Below are positions 32,688-33,340 of a DNA stretch of 33,340 nucleotides, one piece after another (within the stretch, counting starts at the first letter, position 1; each line of letters opens with the position of its first letter). Made by a program: the position numbers and the translations under genes. This stretch comes from Acidobacteriota bacterium (GTDB taxonomy: Bacteria; Acidobacteriota; Vicinamibacteria; Vicinamibacterales; JAHECP01), in assembly GCA_024641665.1 (NCBI GenBank), contig JAHECP010000049.1, forward strand, positions 1-33,340, given 5' to 3'. Under the pieces are notes generated by a model. That model did not search any database. It worked only from the letters and a program-made list of their open reading frames with translations, and had not been told where the DNA came from.

Positions 32688-33340
32688 TGCGGCGCGATCT
32701 CCTGCGGAACCGAGTCGTCGCGGCCGCGCTGCGCCGCCGCGGTCCCCAGGTGATCGTCACGCTGGCGGCGCTCGCTGGGCTGATCGTCGCCATCGTGGCC
32801 GGCCTGGCCGGCACGCCCGTCGGCGCCCGCAACGCCGGCATCGTCCTCGTGTGGATCGCGTGGTGGGGTCTGCTCATGCTGGTGGCCGTGCCGATCGCGG
32901 GTCGCGGCTGGTGCAGCGTGTGTCCGGTGCCCGCCATCGGCGAATGGCTGCAGCGCGGCGCCGTGCTGGGTCCGCACGGGCCCGGCCTTGGCGCGAACCG
33001 CCGGTGGCCGCGTGCGCTGCGCAACATCTGGCTGCAGAGCGCCGGCTTCGTGCTCGTCTCGCTGTTCGGGGTCGTCGTACTGTTCAAGGCCTGCATCATG
33101 CTCGGAAGCGCCCTCGCCTACGCAGCCGTGATGCTGGGGCCGTGGGGCGGACTGAAGTCCGCGGCCTCGGCGGTGGGCACCGCAGCGTGGTGGGCGTATG
33201 CCGCCGCGTTCGTGCTGCTGGTCCTCGTCGCGCTGCCGGGCGCGCTCTGGCTCGCCACGGCGGCCGGCGGCCGCCTGGCCGCGTCCGCCGTCGCGACGCG
33301 TCGGGCGTTCCCCCGGTTCGCGCGCGCGCTCACGCCGCTC
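32687..33340 (+). CDS. Polytopic membrane protein with CxxCP motif (NapH/NosR-like), partial
   Basis: 218 residues are visible from ATG 32687 and the frame is open at the right edge. Hydrophobic helices lie around residues 22-42, 50-70, 112-132 and further on. After helix two comes AGRGWCSVCPVPAIGEWLQR with Cys76 and Cys79, a sequence like the cytoplasmic CxxxCP-type motifs of the NapH/NosR/CcoG polyferredoxin membrane proteins. The remaining cysteine cluster, if any, lies beyond the window. It is translationally coupled to the CuA gene. It may pass electrons across the membrane between a quinol or ferredoxin side and the CuA protein. The family assignment is tentative because only part is seen. 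Confidence 0.65.
   Translation, partial: MRRDLLRNRVVAAALRRRGPQVIVTLAALAGLIVAIVAGLAGTPVGARNAGIVLVWIAWWGLLMLVAVPIAGRGWCSVCPVPAIGEWLQRGAVLGPHGPGLGANRRWPRALRNIWLQSAGFVLVSLFGVVVLFKACIMLGSALAYAAVMLGPWGGLKSAASAVGTAAWWAYAAAFVLLVLVALPGALWLATAAGGRLAASAVATRRAFPRFARALTPL

Noticed and set aside
31766-33340. Nitrous-oxide reductase cluster
   Set aside because: A CuA domain and a NapH/NosR-like protein are suggestive, but no NosZ CuZ domain, NosD or NosL is visible, so it is not claimed.

Overview
The window is about 33 kb of very GC-rich bacterial chromosome, densely coding. It looks like an Acidobacteriota-type (Vicinamibacteria-like) or related soil/groundwater genome, probably from a metagenome. Grounds: the relic of an ADOP-type MacB permease (a family prominent in Acidobacteriota), an outer-membrane lipoprotein-sorting/FtsX permease cluster, and many c-type cytochromes. 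The lineage is an inference; there is no rRNA or other marker here.

Layout. 1-5196 is housekeeping or envelope: two FtsX permeases and a LolA-like protein (minus), a GNAT acetyltransferase (plus), a decayed ADOP permease (minus) and Lgt (minus). 5551-17832 is a redox island on the plus strand: a cupredoxin, an orphan sigma-54 activator, then a tight operon (8004-16174) of heme-bearing outer-membrane barrel, second cupredoxin, GltD-like Fe-S flavoprotein, Rieske protein, b6/IV-type cytochrome b, octaheme cytochrome c and a small cytochrome c lipoprotein. A third cupredoxin and a frameshifted cytochrome c follow. 17941-25393 (minus) holds an outer-membrane barrel and a CusCBA-type Cu(I)/Ag(I) efflux operon (TolC-like, MFP, RND, then a broken small gene). 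25626-27622 (minus) carries a diheme cytochrome c and a patatin-like phospholipase. 27720-31447 carries an NtrB/NtrC-type sensor and regulator and a convergent second sensor whose ATPase domain looks degenerate. 31766-33340 starts a further copper/iron-sulfur module: PCYCGC-motif lipoprotein, stand-alone CuA protein, and a polytopic protein with a CxxCP motif running off the right edge.

Main new observation: several of the copper/redox transcription units are preceded by good -24/-12 (sigma-54) promoter matches, found by eye: before the cupredoxins at 5551 and 16583, the barrel at 18684, the efflux operon at 25393 and the CuA module at 31766. Weaker or less certain matches precede the main operon at 8004, the cytochrome at 26546 and the sensor at 31447. 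Each has a dyad or short repeats roughly 90-130 bp upstream, where enhancer-binding activators usually bind. Two activators of that class (6355-7785 and 28871-30265) are encoded in the window. I infer a sigma-54-controlled copper and electron-transfer regulon: copper export, copper redox proteins and an unusual quinol/cytochrome complex that may be joined to a pyridine-nucleotide oxidoreductase. None of this was computed or searched.

Three genes (ADOP, the cytochrome at 17183, the small gene at 19411) show deletions or one-base frame changes, so either local decay or assembly error must be considered.
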